Source: a virus
IMG/VR virus record: IMGVR_UViG_3300034062_001556
Location: 1-25,188 of that record
Length of the DNA stretch: 25,188 bases
Reading direction: 5' to 3' (one strand)
Shown here: positions 1 through 7,032 of the stretch, piece by piece
How the letters are laid out: every line of letters starts with the position of its first letter
Numbering within the stretch: position 1 is the first letter of the stretch
Position numbers and translations under genes: made by a program
Notes under the pieces: generated by a model
What the model was told of the DNA's origin: nothing
Seen by the model: the letters and a program-made list of their open reading frames with translations, nothing else
The model's database searches: none

Positions 1-96
1 CTTAAGTTCAAACATATCCATGAACTTCTTGCCTGCCCTGCGGTTCTCTTCTGCAATCTCAAGGACTGGGCGCAGCGTCTTAATGTCGTGTGTCAT
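1..96 (-). CDS. Hypothetical protein, truncated at the left window edge
   Basis: An open frame starts with ATG at 96 and runs off the left edge after 32 codons. The visible peptide begins MTHDIKTLRPVLEIAEENR and is charged and helical-looking, with no motif I recognise. The start is supported by an ATGA overlap with the stop codon of the DNA polymerase (93-95) and by a ribosome site (ACGAGGT) a few bases upstream inside the polymerase gene. It is therefore probably translated by coupling to the polymerase and belongs to the replication run. Function is unknown because most of the protein lies outside the window. Confidence 0.6.
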   Translation of the reverse strand, partial: MTHDIKTLRPVLEIAEENRRAGKKFMDMFELK

Positions 97-2027
97 GAGT
101 ACCTCGTTGTTGTGACACCCTCAGCGCCAAGGGGCAAGCCCTCGGCCCAGACGGGCGGTGTGCACATGATCTGGTGCATCCGGGCGGCCACGGTCTCAGC
201 GTCAGACGCTGCGCACTCGACCACGATCTCGTCATGGACGTGAGCGACAACGCCATCGAGCTGGCGCAGGGACTCGCGCAGGATGTCGTTGGCCGTTGCC
301 TGCACCACGTTCTCACAGGCCAGACCCTTCCAAAGACGGGCGCGTGGCCACTCCTTGGCGTCTGCTGCTGGTTTCCATGCTGCTTTGGTGTAGGTCACGT
401 TGCCCTGCTCGTCGAACTTGGCGTTTGGGTAGCAAAGTACCCGGCCGGACGGGAGAGCATACCAAAGGGTCTGACCGTCGAACAAGTACACAATGCGTCC
501 GGCCTTAAATTCATGCCCTTTGTTTCTCATCGCCCGCAGGTAGGCGTCCTCCAGCACGTTGCCGTGCTGCATGGCCCACGGGTTGGCCTTGCGCCAGCCG
601 TCCACGGCCCGCTGCACCTCGCCGGGCGACAGGTGGATGCCGTAGGCCCTGCCGAACACAGCGAACGCGCCCACGCCGCCCAGAAACCCGAGGGCCAGCT
701 CCTGCACCTTGCCGATCTGCCGCTGGTCGCCTGTCACCTCGGCGTAGTCCACACGGAAGGTGGCCGCAGCGTTGACCTTGTACGGGTCAAGGCCCGAGCG
801 GAACACGTCCAGCTTGGCCTCACCGGCCTTGCAGTTGGACAGCCAAGGGTGCACACGGCCCTCGATGGCCGACCAGTCGTAGGCGATCAGGACATTGCCG
901 GGCGCGGCCACGATGGCGGGGCGCAGCATCGTCTTCAGGACGTCCGTGATCCTGGCCCCGAACTGTGGAACAATTTTGTGGCCTCGAACCATAGCTGTGC
1001 GGACGGCGTCGGGTTCCCTTGCGCTCTTACGTGGGAAATTATGGACTTGAGCGCCGTAGGATGAAGCACGCCCTGTTGCACTGCCTCCAGCAAAAACGAG
1101 GGCACCTCGGACTCGGTGGTCTTCCTCGTCTGCCAGGCTCGCAAGGCGGCTGAACTTCGCAACGCTCGACGCCCAGAGGTCATCGGCGCACTGTATAACT
1201 TCGGCCACATCGGGCGGAACTTCATCGGGGTTCTCCATCGCGAGCAGGTTGGCCCGCACGTTCTTGTCAATCGAATACTTCTCGCCGGTCCACATCAGCT
1301 TCTTGGCTTCGTCACCAACGCGGGCCAGCACCCACTCGCGCATCTTGGGGCTGCGCACGCTGGTGATCTCACCACCTGTCACCTCTGTGACGATCTGCTG
1401 AATCTCGACCATCTCGTCAGCGGCGAACTTCACTGCCGAGTGGCACAGGGGCACGTCCACCAAGATGCCACGGTCGTTGATCCGCTCGTTGACGTGGTAG
1501 TCAGCCAGCTCGACGTCGGACAGTGGCCGCAGGGCTTGGCTGATCGCCCGCATGGCGCGCACGTCCTGCTCGCAGTAGGCCACCATCTCAGCCATCAGCG
1601 CAGCGTCCTCGCGGAACTGGCCGTTGGACTGCGGCACAGACAGCAGACGGATCAGCTGGCTGCCACGGTGGTCCTTGCGCATGTCAGCGCCAGCGAAGCG
1701 GCCCACGTCTTCGAGCGAGCCAGGGGCACAGTTGGCGCGGGCCTGCGTGGCGGTGCAGTAGAACTGCTCGAGCTCGAAGTTGATCTGGAGCACGTACCAA
1801 AAGATCAGCCGCTCGAAGGCGGCGTTGTGCGCGTAGATCAGGCCGGTATGATCGCGCACAGCGGCTGGGAATTCCTGAGAGGGAAGCCATGTCTGCACTT
1901 CCCCATCGTCGAAGGCGTAGGACATCATCAAGACGTCAGTCGTGCTGTCCTGCGCGTAGTTGTAGACACCTTTTGCCTTGAGATCGCAGCGGCTGCGCGT
2001 CTCGAAGTCAAGCCATAGTTTGGTCAT
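93..2027 (-). CDS. DNA polymerase, family A, with 3'-5' proofreading exonuclease
   Basis: Replicative phage DNA polymerase of the Pol I (A) family, 644 aa from ATG 2027. The exonuclease domain shows Exo I (DFET, residues 7-10), Exo II (HNAAFE, about 67-72) and Exo III (YCEQD, 151-155). The polymerase domain shows a TGRLSS-like primer/template segment (GRASSYGAQVHNFPR, about 319-333), motif A (YDWSAIEGR, catalytic D384), a motif B-like segment (RQIGKVQELALGFLGG, 436-451) and motif C (HVHDE, about 596-600). There is no 5'-3' exonuclease domain, as is usual for phage members. An upstream GTG (2054) extends the frame by nine residues, but neither start has a clear ribosome site. ATG 2027 puts the Exo I motif in the usual place near the N-terminus. 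An 87-nt gap separates it from the upstream gene. Confidence 0.95.
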   Translation of the reverse strand: MTKLWLDFETRSRCDLKAKGVYNYAQDSTTDVLMMSYAFDDGEVQTWLPSQEFPAAVRDHTGLIYAHNAAFERLIFWYVLQINFELEQFYCTATQARANCAPGSLEDVGRFAGADMRKDHRGSQLIRLLSVPQSNGQFREDAALMAEMVAYCEQDVRAMRAISQALRPLSDVELADYHVNERINDRGILVDVPLCHSAVKFAADEMVEIQQIVTEVTGGEITSVRSPKMREWVLARVGDEAKKLMWTGEKYSIDKNVRANLLAMENPDEVPPDVAEVIQCADDLWASSVAKFSRLASLADEEDHRVRGALVFAGGSATGRASSYGAQVHNFPRKSAREPDAVRTAMVRGHKIVPQFGARITDVLKTMLRPAIVAAPGNVLIAYDWSAIEGRVHPWLSNCKAGEAKLDVFRSGLDPYKVNAAATFRVDYAEVTGDQRQIGKVQELALGFLGGVGAFAVFGRAYGIHLSPGEVQRAVDGWRKANPWAMQHGNVLEDAYLRAMRNKGHEFKAGRIVYLFDGQTLWYALPSGRVLCYPNAKFDEQGNVTYTKAAWKPAADAKEWPRARLWKGLACENVVQATANDILRESLRQLDGVVAHVHDEIVVECAASDAETVAARMHQIMCTPPVWAEGLPLGAEGVTTTRYS

Positions 2028-2114
2028 AAAAAGGTGGGGCGACTTAAAGGGCACTTAAAGTTGGAACGCGTCCAACAGCGTCTAGCAGCTTCCCAGTGCC
2101 GCCCCGATTCTTAC
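2028..2114 (-). promoter_or_regulatory. Leader upstream of the polymerase with direct and inverted repeats
   Basis: This is one of the few untranslated gaps of any size in the window (87 nt). It holds the 8-mer ACTTAAAG twice (2042-2049 and 2053-2060), one helical turn apart. Next to these is an inverted repeat with 5-bp arms, TTGGA/TCCAA (2061-2075). I find no convincing sigma70 promoter and no Shine-Dalgarno site before the polymerase ATG. The repeats could be a protein-binding site, a phage-polymerase promoter or an RNA element controlling polymerase synthesis. That is inference; the repeats themselves are directly visible. Confidence 0.3.
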
Positions 2115-2747
2115 TTAGGCTGCGCGGCGGCGGCGGGTAGGTGCTTCTTCGGCTGTTGGTGCAGCTTCAGGCGCTTCGCCGTCCATCGACACCCACTCGA
2201 CAATCTCAAACACCGGGGTGTAGATTTTGCCGTAGGACTTGTGGGCGTAGCTGTCCTTGCGCAGGCGCACGATGGCGACTGGCTTGGACTGGTCCTTCTC
2301 CACCTGATCAGCCAAGGCCACAGCCAAGGTCTGCACTGCACGCTTACCGCCCACAGATGTGACGGTGTAGCGGCACTCAGTGCCCTTGTCTTCGCCCGAG
2401 ACGCATTGCAGGCTCATGCCCACTTGCGACTCCCAGCCCTTCTTCGCACCGGCTGGCGCTGCGTCGAGTTCTGGCAGGGGGTTGGCCACGCTGGTCATCT
2501 TCTCGCCGAGCACTTCGCCGTCGCCCCAGGCGATGAAGCCGTGGACGAAGGAGAACGGGTTGACGGCCCATGTGCTGTCGGCTTCGATTTCGGTCTGCTC
2601 TGCGCCGAACACCCAGTGGCCACCTTTGTCCATCTTGATGATGGCCACGCCGCCAGCAGCGCTGACGTCAGTGGAGATGTTGCGCAGGGCGCTGGACAGT
2701 GTAGAGACTGCGGGGAGGTTTGCTTTGGAGAATGTTGCGAGTTGCAT
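2115..2747 (-). CDS. Conserved-type replication-region protein, 210 aa, function unknown
   Basis: A 210-aa protein between the DNA polymerase and the DUF2800-type nuclease. I do not recognise a named family. The body is a mixed alpha/beta soluble domain with many aromatic residues (HWVFG, FSFVHGFIAWGDG). The C-terminus has an acidic/alanine-rich stretch and then a basic end (RRRR, Ala-Ala). In comparable phage modules a single-strand DNA-binding protein often occupies this slot, so a DNA-binding accessory role is a reasonable guess, but no OB-fold signature is demonstrable by eye. The start at 2747 has a GAAAG ribosome site. The gap to the upstream gene is only about 10 nt, so the two are probably co-transcribed. 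Confidence 0.75.
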   Translation of the reverse strand: MQLATFSKANLPAVSTLSSALRNISTDVSAAGGVAIIKMDKGGHWVFGAEQTEIEADSTWAVNPFSFVHGFIAWGDGEVLGEKMTSVANPLPELDAAPAGAKKGWESQVGMSLQCVSGEDKGTECRYTVTSVGGKRAVQTLAVALADQVEKDQSKPVAIVRLRKDSYAHKSYGKIYTPVFEIVEWVSMDGEAPEAAPTAEEAPTRRRRAA

Positions 2748-2756
2748 CGTTTACTT

Positions 2757-3875
2757 TCATTGGAGTTTAGAAAGGGTGGCCCGGAGGTCGCCCAACTGGA
2801 GAATGGCTGGCCGGGGATCGCTCTCCGGGACCATCGTGGTGCCCGACGACACTGACTTGACGAGACCGTCAGGCAGTGCTGTCTTGCTCTTTTTGAGTTC
2901 CTTCTCCGCCTGCGCAGGAGAAATCAACTCTTGTTTCATTGGCTCGATGCCAAGGCCCATCAGCGCGGCCTCAGCCTGCGCCTCATCGGCCCACTGGCGC
3001 TGCGCACGCTTTTGCACCAGCTTGTAGCCGGGCACGGGCATGTTCTTCTCAAGCAGCTGCATGGCTAGGCCACGCAGGTCTTTGATCCAGTCTTCGAGAA
3101 GGTCTGCATTCTTCAGGTAACGACCGAGCGTGTCAACATCTATTTCTTTGAGCTGTGTCACCAAGGCGCGGTCCACAGCGCCGGTCATCTTGGGGCAGAT
3201 CGGCTTGGCTGCGCACCAGCGGCAGTGATCGCCGTGTTGTATTTTCGCGTCTGGCAGCTGCGCGGCGGCGACGGCCTTGACCAGATCACGCTCGAACTGC
3301 TCGATGCGGGCCTTGTCGGTCACCCAGCGGCGCACTATAGGTGGCTGCACGATGATCAGCTCGATCTCGTCAGCACCCTCGAACGCCCATGCTGTCTCTG
3401 GTGTGCGCATGGCAGCGGCTGCGTAGAACATCAGCTGCTCGTTCTCTTCAGCCGTCACGACAACGCCGTCGCCGAACTTCCAATCTAGAACGACAGCGCG
3501 ATTGCCCATGCGCCCCACAAGATCAGTGCTTCCAAACACGCCAGGCAGAAGGCTGCCAAAGCCAACACGAGTTTCAACTTCATACATCAGCTCCTTCTTG
3601 GGGTCGATCTCATCGAGCAGCTCCAAGGCCACGACGAGCTTCTCGTCGAGCAGCTCTTGCGTGAGCACTTGGTCTTTGTAGGTCTTGCCGAGCCAGTCGG
3701 TGATCGGCTTGCCGTCTTGGTCGAGGAACTCGCTGATCACGTCGTGCAGCAAGGTGCCACGGTCTGCGTGCTCGCTCGATGGCTTGGGTGGCATCTTGTT
3801 GACGAGCGCCACGCTGCCAGGGCAGGACATGACGCGCTTGGCGGTGCTACCGCCGACGATATTACTGTGCTGCAT
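2757..3875 (-). CDS. DUF2800-type PD-(D/E)XK nuclease with Fe-S cysteines (RecB/Cas4-like)
   Basis: A 372-aa nuclease of the RecB/Cas4-like class that phages carry in replication modules (DUF2800 type). Visible motifs in order: Cys18 (SCPGS), a RecB motif with His44 and Glu49 (GTLLHDVISEF), Asp118, the catalytic core VLDWK (Asp131, Lys133), QLMFY (Gln147, Tyr151), then Cys218, Cys221 and Cys227 (HCRWCAAKPICP). One N-terminal and three C-terminal cysteines are the pattern of a 4Fe-4S clamp as in Cas4 and AddB. The open frame extends upstream to 4085, but that part is a shadow of the neighbouring gene. ATG 3875 has GGAG seven bases ahead and overlaps the upstream stop by 14 nt. It probably resects or processes DNA ends during replication or recombination; the exact polarity cannot be read from the sequence. 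Confidence 0.88.
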   Translation of the reverse strand: MQHSNIVGGSTAKRVMSCPGSVALVNKMPPKPSSEHADRGTLLHDVISEFLDQDGKPITDWLGKTYKDQVLTQELLDEKLVVALELLDEIDPKKELMYEVETRVGFGSLLPGVFGSTDLVGRMGNRAVVLDWKFGDGVVVTAEENEQLMFYAAAAMRTPETAWAFEGADEIELIIVQPPIVRRWVTDKARIEQFERDLVKAVAAAQLPDAKIQHGDHCRWCAAKPICPKMTGAVDRALVTQLKEIDVDTLGRYLKNADLLEDWIKDLRGLAMQLLEKNMPVPGYKLVQKRAQRQWADEAQAEAALMGLGIEPMKQELISPAQAEKELKKSKTALPDGLVKSVSSGTTMVPESDPRPAILQLGDLRATLSKLQ

Positions 3876-4152
3876 TTGTGTACTCCAAGGCTTGCAGTTT
3901 GCTGATTCGGTCGTTGATCTCGGTGACCATCTTGTGATAGTCGGCCATGACTTTTTGTTTGTGCTTTTCCAAAGCTGCGATCTTCTGTGCGCGGGGATCG
4001 TAGTTGTCTGGCACTTCGATCTCGATCTCTTGCGCGCCAACGTAGGTGCGGTGTTCGTCGTCAGCAACCTTGGCGTAAAAAACAAGGTACTCGCCTTTTT
4101 CTTCCCAATGGTATTGGCTGTAAAAAATGTGGACAGTGGTTTTGACTTTCAT
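3862..4152 (-). CDS. Hypothetical small protein with C-terminal coiled coil
   Basis: A 96-aa protein that is the first gene of the minus-strand replication run. The N-terminal half looks like a beta-rich domain (KTTVHIFYSQYHWEEKGEY). The C-terminal half (about residues 53-90, RAQKIAALEKHKQKVMADY) is a predicted amphipathic coiled coil. No family recognised. The start ATG 4152 has a CTGGAG ribosome site at good spacing and lies directly downstream of the minus-strand promoter at 4183-4212. Its 3' end overlaps the nuclease start by 14 nt, so it is likely the leader gene of that operon and possibly a regulator or adaptor. Confidence 0.75.
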   Translation of the reverse strand: MKVKTTVHIFYSQYHWEEKGEYLVFYAKVADDEHRTYVGAQEIEIEVPDNYDPRAQKIAALEKHKQKVMADYHKMVTEINDRISKLQALEYTNAAQ

Positions 4153-4182
4153 GTGAACTCCAGTTTAGTTGATGGAGCCTCA

Positions 4183-4212
4183 AGCATATCACAGAAAAAA
4201 TTTGTTGTGCAA
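4183..4212 (-). promoter_or_regulatory. Sigma70-like promoter for the minus-strand replication run
   Basis: Read on the minus strand, TTGCAC (4207-4212) acts as a -35 element and TATGCT (4183-4188) as a -10. The spacing is 18 bp, and a TG one base before the -10 makes an extended -10 element. The predicted start is about 25-30 nt before ATG 4152, with the ribosome site between. This is inferred from consensus matching by eye. Confidence 0.5.
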
Positions 4213-4233
4213 ATCTTTTTTTTCAGGTATTAT
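4205..4233 (+). promoter_or_regulatory. Sigma70-like promoter for the plus-strand run, overlapping the opposite promoter
   Basis: TATTAT (4228-4233) is a good -10. At 17-bp spacing the weak -35 is TTGTGC (4205-4210), which overlaps the -35 of the divergent promoter. The -10 lies only 7 bp before ATG 4241, so the transcript would begin at or next to the start codon of the VRR-NUC gene, giving a leaderless or nearly leaderless message. Assignment is by consensus matching only. Confidence 0.45.
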
Positions 4234-4240
4234 TCGTGCC

Positions 4241-4525
4241 ATGCTAGAAAAACAAGTTGAAGCCTACCTGATCAAGCGCGTCAAAGACGTGGGTGGTCGG
4301 GCGTACAAGTTCACCAGCCCTGCGCATCGGGGCGTGGCAGACCGAATCGTGTGCCTACCCAATGGGCAGACATGGTTCGTCGAGGTCAAAACTGAGGGCG
4401 GCAGGCTCTCGGAGTTGCAAAAGGTCTTCGCCAGTGACATGGCGAAGATGAATCAGAAATACACGTGTCTATGGAACAAGGAGCAAATTGATGAATTTAT
4501 TACGAGTCACTATGGAAGAGGATGA
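4241..4525 (+). CDS. VRR-NUC domain nuclease
   Basis: A 94-aa stand-alone VRR-NUC protein, the compact PD-(D/E)XK-fold nuclease found in many phages. It matches the family layout: an N-terminal helix (MLEKQVEAYLIKRVK), the G-V-A-D-R element with Asp34, the catalytic EVK (Glu48, Lys50), and Gln60 in the following helix. Family members resolve branched or flap DNA; the exact substrate here is not known. The frame opens further upstream, but the family normally starts with this helix, so ATG 4241 is chosen. The only ribosome-like site (AGGT) is 12 nt away, which is weak and agrees with the near-leaderless promoter. The 3' end overlaps the next gene by 35 nt. Confidence 0.88.
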   Translation: MLEKQVEAYLIKRVKDVGGRAYKFTSPAHRGVADRIVCLPNGQTWFVEVKTEGGRLSELQKVFASDMAKMNQKYTCLWNKEQIDEFITSHYGRG

Positions 4526-4799
4526 AGCGTTTGACTCGCTGACGAACACGCTGACCGAGCGCGGCAAACGCTACGGAAAGTTCAAGGATCACGCCAACGT
4601 CACCCAGCAGCTCAAGAGCGTAATGTTCGGCTTCAACCCAAGCCTGCGTTTGGAGAATGACCAGCGCGAGGCGTTGGAAATGATCGCGCACAAGCTGGGC
4701 CGCATCATCAACGGCGACCCTGACTACGCCGACAGCTGGCACGACATCGCGGGCTACGCGCAGTTGGTCGCGGATCGTCTGAACGGTATTGAGCGATGA
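4491..4799 (+). CDS. DUF6378-type conserved phage protein
   Basis: A 102-aa protein resembling the DUF6378 family of small phage and bacterial proteins of unknown function. The characteristic parts are an N-terminal RGKRYGKFKDHANV segment and the helical block QREALEMIAHKLGRIINGDP followed by YADSWHDIAGYAQLV. Conserved His and Asp residues (DHAN, SWHDIAGY) suggest a small helical domain that may bind a metal or nucleotide, which is inference. ATG 4491 has a perfect AAGGAG seven bases upstream, inside the VRR-NUC gene. The stop codon overlaps the helicase start as ATGA, so it is coupled to the helicase. Confidence 0.8.
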   Translation: MNLLRVTMEEDEAFDSLTNTLTERGKRYGKFKDHANVTQQLKSVMFGFNPSLRLENDQREALEMIAHKLGRIINGDPDYADSWHDIAGYAQLVADRLNGIER

Positions 4800-6082
4800 A
4801 GCTGCGTGATTACCAAGAGCAGGCGGCTGACTTCCTGTACGAGCACGACCGGGCGATGATCCTCGCGCCTGTCGGTGCAGGCAAGACAGCCATCACGCTC
4901 ACGGCCATGCAGGACATGCTGCTGGACGGCCACGTGCGGCGCTGGCTGGTGTTGGCACCTAAGCGCGTCTGCACGGACGTCTGGCCTGTCGAGCAGCCCA
5001 AGTGGGCCGCTGGCGTCACGCTGGCCGTGGCCGTGGGCACGCCTAAGCAGCGCTTGGCAGCCTTGCACGGCGGCGCGCAAGTGATCGTGACCAATTACGA
5101 CAACATCCAGTGGCTGGCCGAGCAGGACGTGCTGTCGTTTGACGGCATCGTGTTCGACGAGCTGACCAAGCTGAAGAACCCGTCCGGCGCACGCTTCAAG
5201 GCGCTCAACAAAGTGATCGGCAACCTGAACACACGCTGGGGCCTGACCGGCTCGTTCACCAGCAACGGCCTCGAAGACGTGTTCGGTCAGTGCAAGATCG
5301 TGGACCAGGCGCTGCTGGGCCGGGCCAAGGGCGTCTTCATGCAGCAGTACTTCGTCTGCACCAACCGCGAGTTTGGCGACTGGACCCCGCGCCGTGGGGC
5401 GCTGGAGCAGGTCATGGCCAAGATCAAGCCAGCCACGTTCGTGCTGGAGCCCGGCGAGTACAAGGACAAGCTGCCGCCGCTGCACACCGTGGAGCTGCAC
5501 TGCCAGATGGACATGGCCGACTACAACAAGCTCAAAAAAGACTTCGTGCTTCTGACGCACGACGTGGTGGCCGTCAACGCCGCCGTGGTCACGCAGAAGT
5601 TGCAGCAGATGTCGTCGGGCTTCCTGTACACCGACAACGGCCCGGTCTGGACGTCGCCGCACAAGTTCGACCGGCTCGAAGAATTACTAGAGGAGAACCA
5701 ACATGCCAACACCCTTATCGTCTACCAGTACAAAGAAGAGCTTGCCGAGCTTAAGCGACGGCTGCCCAGGCTTGTCACGCTCGATGATGATGGCGCTATC
5801 GAGCGCTGGAACCGAGGAGAGGTCGAGCTGCTCGCCGTACACCCTAAGTCTGCCGGTCATGGTCTCAACCTCCAACATGGGGGCTGTCATGTGGTCTTCT
5901 TATCACTGCCGTGGAGCTTGGAGCTGTACGAGCAGACCGTCGGACGTCTGCACCGATCCGGCCAGCAGCGCCCTGTGTGGTGCTATGTCATGCTGACCGA
6001 CAAGACCGTGGACGCGAAGATTTGGACCGCGCTCCATGATAAGCAAGACCTGTCCACCATCGCCTTGGAGGCACTGAAATGA
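4796..6082 (+). CDS. SNF2-family DEAD/DEAH-type helicase
   Basis: A 428-aa superfamily 2 ATPase of the SNF2 type. Motifs in order: Q-like RDYQ (4-7), Walker A APVGAGKT (24-31), motif Ia LVLAPKR (51-57), Walker B FDELT (120-124, DEL in place of DEAH), motif III TGSFTSNG (151-158), motif V HPKSAGHGLNLQ (349-360) and motif VI EQTVGRLHRSGQ (379-390) with both arginines. It is short, carrying only the two RecA-like lobes with small insertions, as in other phage copies. Such proteins translocate on duplex DNA and remodel protein-DNA or branched DNA; here the partner is probably the nuclease/polymerase set. ATGA overlaps occur at both ends, which couples it to both neighbours. Confidence 0.93.
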   Translation: MKLRDYQEQAADFLYEHDRAMILAPVGAGKTAITLTAMQDMLLDGHVRRWLVLAPKRVCTDVWPVEQPKWAAGVTLAVAVGTPKQRLAALHGGAQVIVTNYDNIQWLAEQDVLSFDGIVFDELTKLKNPSGARFKALNKVIGNLNTRWGLTGSFTSNGLEDVFGQCKIVDQALLGRAKGVFMQQYFVCTNREFGDWTPRRGALEQVMAKIKPATFVLEPGEYKDKLPPLHTVELHCQMDMADYNKLKKDFVLLTHDVVAVNAAVVTQKLQQMSSGFLYTDNGPVWTSPHKFDRLEELLEENQHANTLIVYQYKEELAELKRRLPRLVTLDDDGAIERWNRGEVELLAVHPKSAGHGLNLQHGGCHVVFLSLPWSLELYEQTVGRLHRSGQQRPVWCYVMLTDKTVDAKIWTALHDKQDLSTIALEALK

Positions 6083-6213
6083 AATGGATCGACCAACTCT
6101 TTGACTGGTTCATGCCCGTAGAGCAAACCGCAGACCCCCTTTGCACCTACTGCAAGGGCTTGGGCTATGACGCAAGCGGGTACGCCTGTACCTGCGTGAA
6201 GGAGAAAGAATGA
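6079..6213 (+). CDS. Small zinc-knuckle protein (44 aa)
   Basis: A 44-aa ORF between the helicase and the next gene, with ATGA overlaps at both ends. The N-terminus MKWIDQLFDWFMPV is an amphipathic or hydrophobic helix. It is followed by Cys22-x2-Cys25 in a CTYCKGLGY context and Cys37-x-Cys39, which together look like a four-cysteine zinc site resembling a half DnaJ zinc finger. Function unknown; perhaps a small adaptor binding a host protein. Support comes from coupling on both sides and the conserved-looking cysteine set. Confidence 0.65.
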   Translation: MKWIDQLFDWFMPVEQTADPLCTYCKGLGYDASGYACTCVKEKE

Positions 6214-6398
6214 AGCCGAAATTTATGCAACTGCTTGAGACTTGCATCATTGATGGCGTAACTCTTGGGCACACCAGAGCTTACAAACACAACGACTCGC
6301 CAAGCAAAGCGGACATTAACGAAGCCATTGTTAATGCTGTGTTATTGGAAATCCACGAGTGGTTTGATTTTGATGAAGCCACAGGAGAGCAACAATGA
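6210..6398 (+). CDS. Small acidic hypothetical protein (62 aa)
   Basis: A 62-aa protein starting at ATG 6210 with GGAG (GGAGAAAGA) just upstream, and overlapping the previous stop as ATGA. It has a predicted helical N-terminus (MKPKFMQLLETCIIDG) and an acidic end (HEWFDFDEATGEQQ). I do not recognise a family with certainty, though similar short proteins with an EWFDF-type tail occur in podovirus early regions as far as I recall. No catalytic motif is visible. It ends in an ATGA overlap with the membrane peptide that follows. Confidence 0.65.
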   Translation: MKPKFMQLLETCIIDGVTLGHTRAYKHNDSPSKADINEAIVNAVLLEIHEWFDFDEATGEQQ

Positions 6399-6475
6399 TC
6401 TACGCACTGATCGCCGTGCTGATTGCACAGGCTGTTTACATCTACGTTGTGGCTGGAGGTTCGCATGACCTGTAA
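6395..6475 (+). CDS. Tiny membrane peptide (26 aa)
   Basis: A 26-aa ORF with ATG 6395, AGGAGAG upstream and an ATGA overlap with the preceding gene. The sequence MIYALIAVLIAQAVYIYVV is almost entirely hydrophobic, so a single membrane span is expected, with a short polar tail (AGGSHDL). Function is unknown; phage micro-proteins of this type often modify host membrane functions, but nothing here shows that. It overlaps the next ORF by 11 nt, and that ORF's ribosome site lies inside it. Confidence 0.5.
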   Translation: MIYALIAVLIAQAVYIYVVAGGSHDL

Positions 6476-6572
6476 ACACAACTGGCAGCCAACCAACTGC
6501 GGCATCAAGTACCACTACCAATGCACACGTTGCCACAAGTCGATCTTTGCAACACTCAAGGAGAAGTCATGA
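6465..6572 (+). CDS. Small Cys/His zinc-ribbon-like protein (35 aa)
   Basis: A 35-aa ORF starting at ATG 6465 with a strong GGAGG ribosome site and ending in an ATGA overlap with the winged-helix-like gene. Cys3, His5, Cys12, Cys20, Cys23 and His24 make a compact Cys/His-rich peptide (YQCTRCHKSIF), consistent with one small zinc site. It is the second zinc-knuckle micro-protein in 400 bp. No family assigned. Confidence 0.55.
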   Translation: MTCKHNWQPTNCGIKYHYQCTRCHKSIFATLKEKS

Positions 6573-6874
6573 CCCCAGTCAGACAAAAGAAAATACGCAC
6601 GCTGCTGCGCTCAAGGCCGAGCGGCATGACACCCATTGAGATCGCCGCTGAGACAGGCTTGCACGTCGCCAACGTCAGGACATCACTGAGAACGATGCCC
6701 GACGTGTACGTGGACCGCTGGCGCTTAGGCAAGCGCGGCCAGTACGAGAAGGTCTGGATCGCTGTGCCTGTGCCCGAAGATTGCCCTCACCCCAAGGATC
6801 GCCTGAAGTGGGGCGTCCACCACAAGAAACCAAAGACCCAGTGGGTCATCGTCCAACAAGGAGCTATGCAGTGA
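6569..6874 (+). CDS. Winged-helix/HTH-like protein, copy 1
   Basis: A 101-aa basic protein from ATG 6569 (AAGGAG upstream, ATGA overlap with the previous ORF). Residues about 4-50 look like a helix-turn-helix: an RQKKIRTLLRSRPSGMT helix, IEIAAETGLHVANV turn and recognition helix, then MPDVYVDRWRL as the wing. The C-terminal half is basic (HHKKPKTQW) and could contact DNA or RNA. It is clearly related to the 7189-7506 protein, which shares the GMT-x-[IV]-E-[IL] and MPDVY-[VI]-DRW blocks with the same spacing. Likely a small transcription regulator or DNA-binding factor; its target is unknown. Confidence 0.7.
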   Translation: MTPVRQKKIRTLLRSRPSGMTPIEIAAETGLHVANVRTSLRTMPDVYVDRWRLGKRGQYEKVWIAVPVPEDCPHPKDRLKWGVHHKKPKTQWVIVQQGAMQ

Positions 6875-7032
6875 AACGAATCGACCAATGGAAAGCCAAA
6901 CTCAAAGCCGCCAAGAGCGACATCAAGCACAAGACGCGGCAACTCAACGCGGCAACCCGCAGCTACAACCGCACCAAGACCCTCATTGAATCACTGGAGA
7001 AGAAAATTGAAGTACACCTGGCGAAGTCTTAA
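6871..7032 (+). CDS. Small basic coiled-coil protein (53 aa)
   Basis: A 53-aa protein starting with GTG 6871, placed 8 nt after AAGGAG and overlapping the previous stop as GTGA. The whole chain is one charged helix (RIDQWKAKLKAAKSDIKHK, then IESLEKKIEVHLA), rich in lysine, and likely coiled coil. It may bind nucleic acid or bridge partners; no family recognised. The frame also opens earlier from 6781, but that part is the shadow of the winged-helix-like gene. Confidence 0.6.
   Translation: MKRIDQWKAKLKAAKSDIKHKTRQLNAATRSYNRTKTLIESLEKKIEVHLAKS

Noticed and set aside
174-2018. Long plus-strand frames (296 and 300 aa) opposite the DNA polymerase
   Set aside because: They are antisense shadows of a gene with all polymerase and exonuclease motifs, created by GC-rich codon use; no ribosome sites or family features.
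4754-5662. 302-aa minus-strand frame opposite the helicase
   Set aside because: Composition is typical of an antisense frame (Val/His/Arg/Leu-rich, no motif), and the opposite strand carries the full SNF2 motif set.
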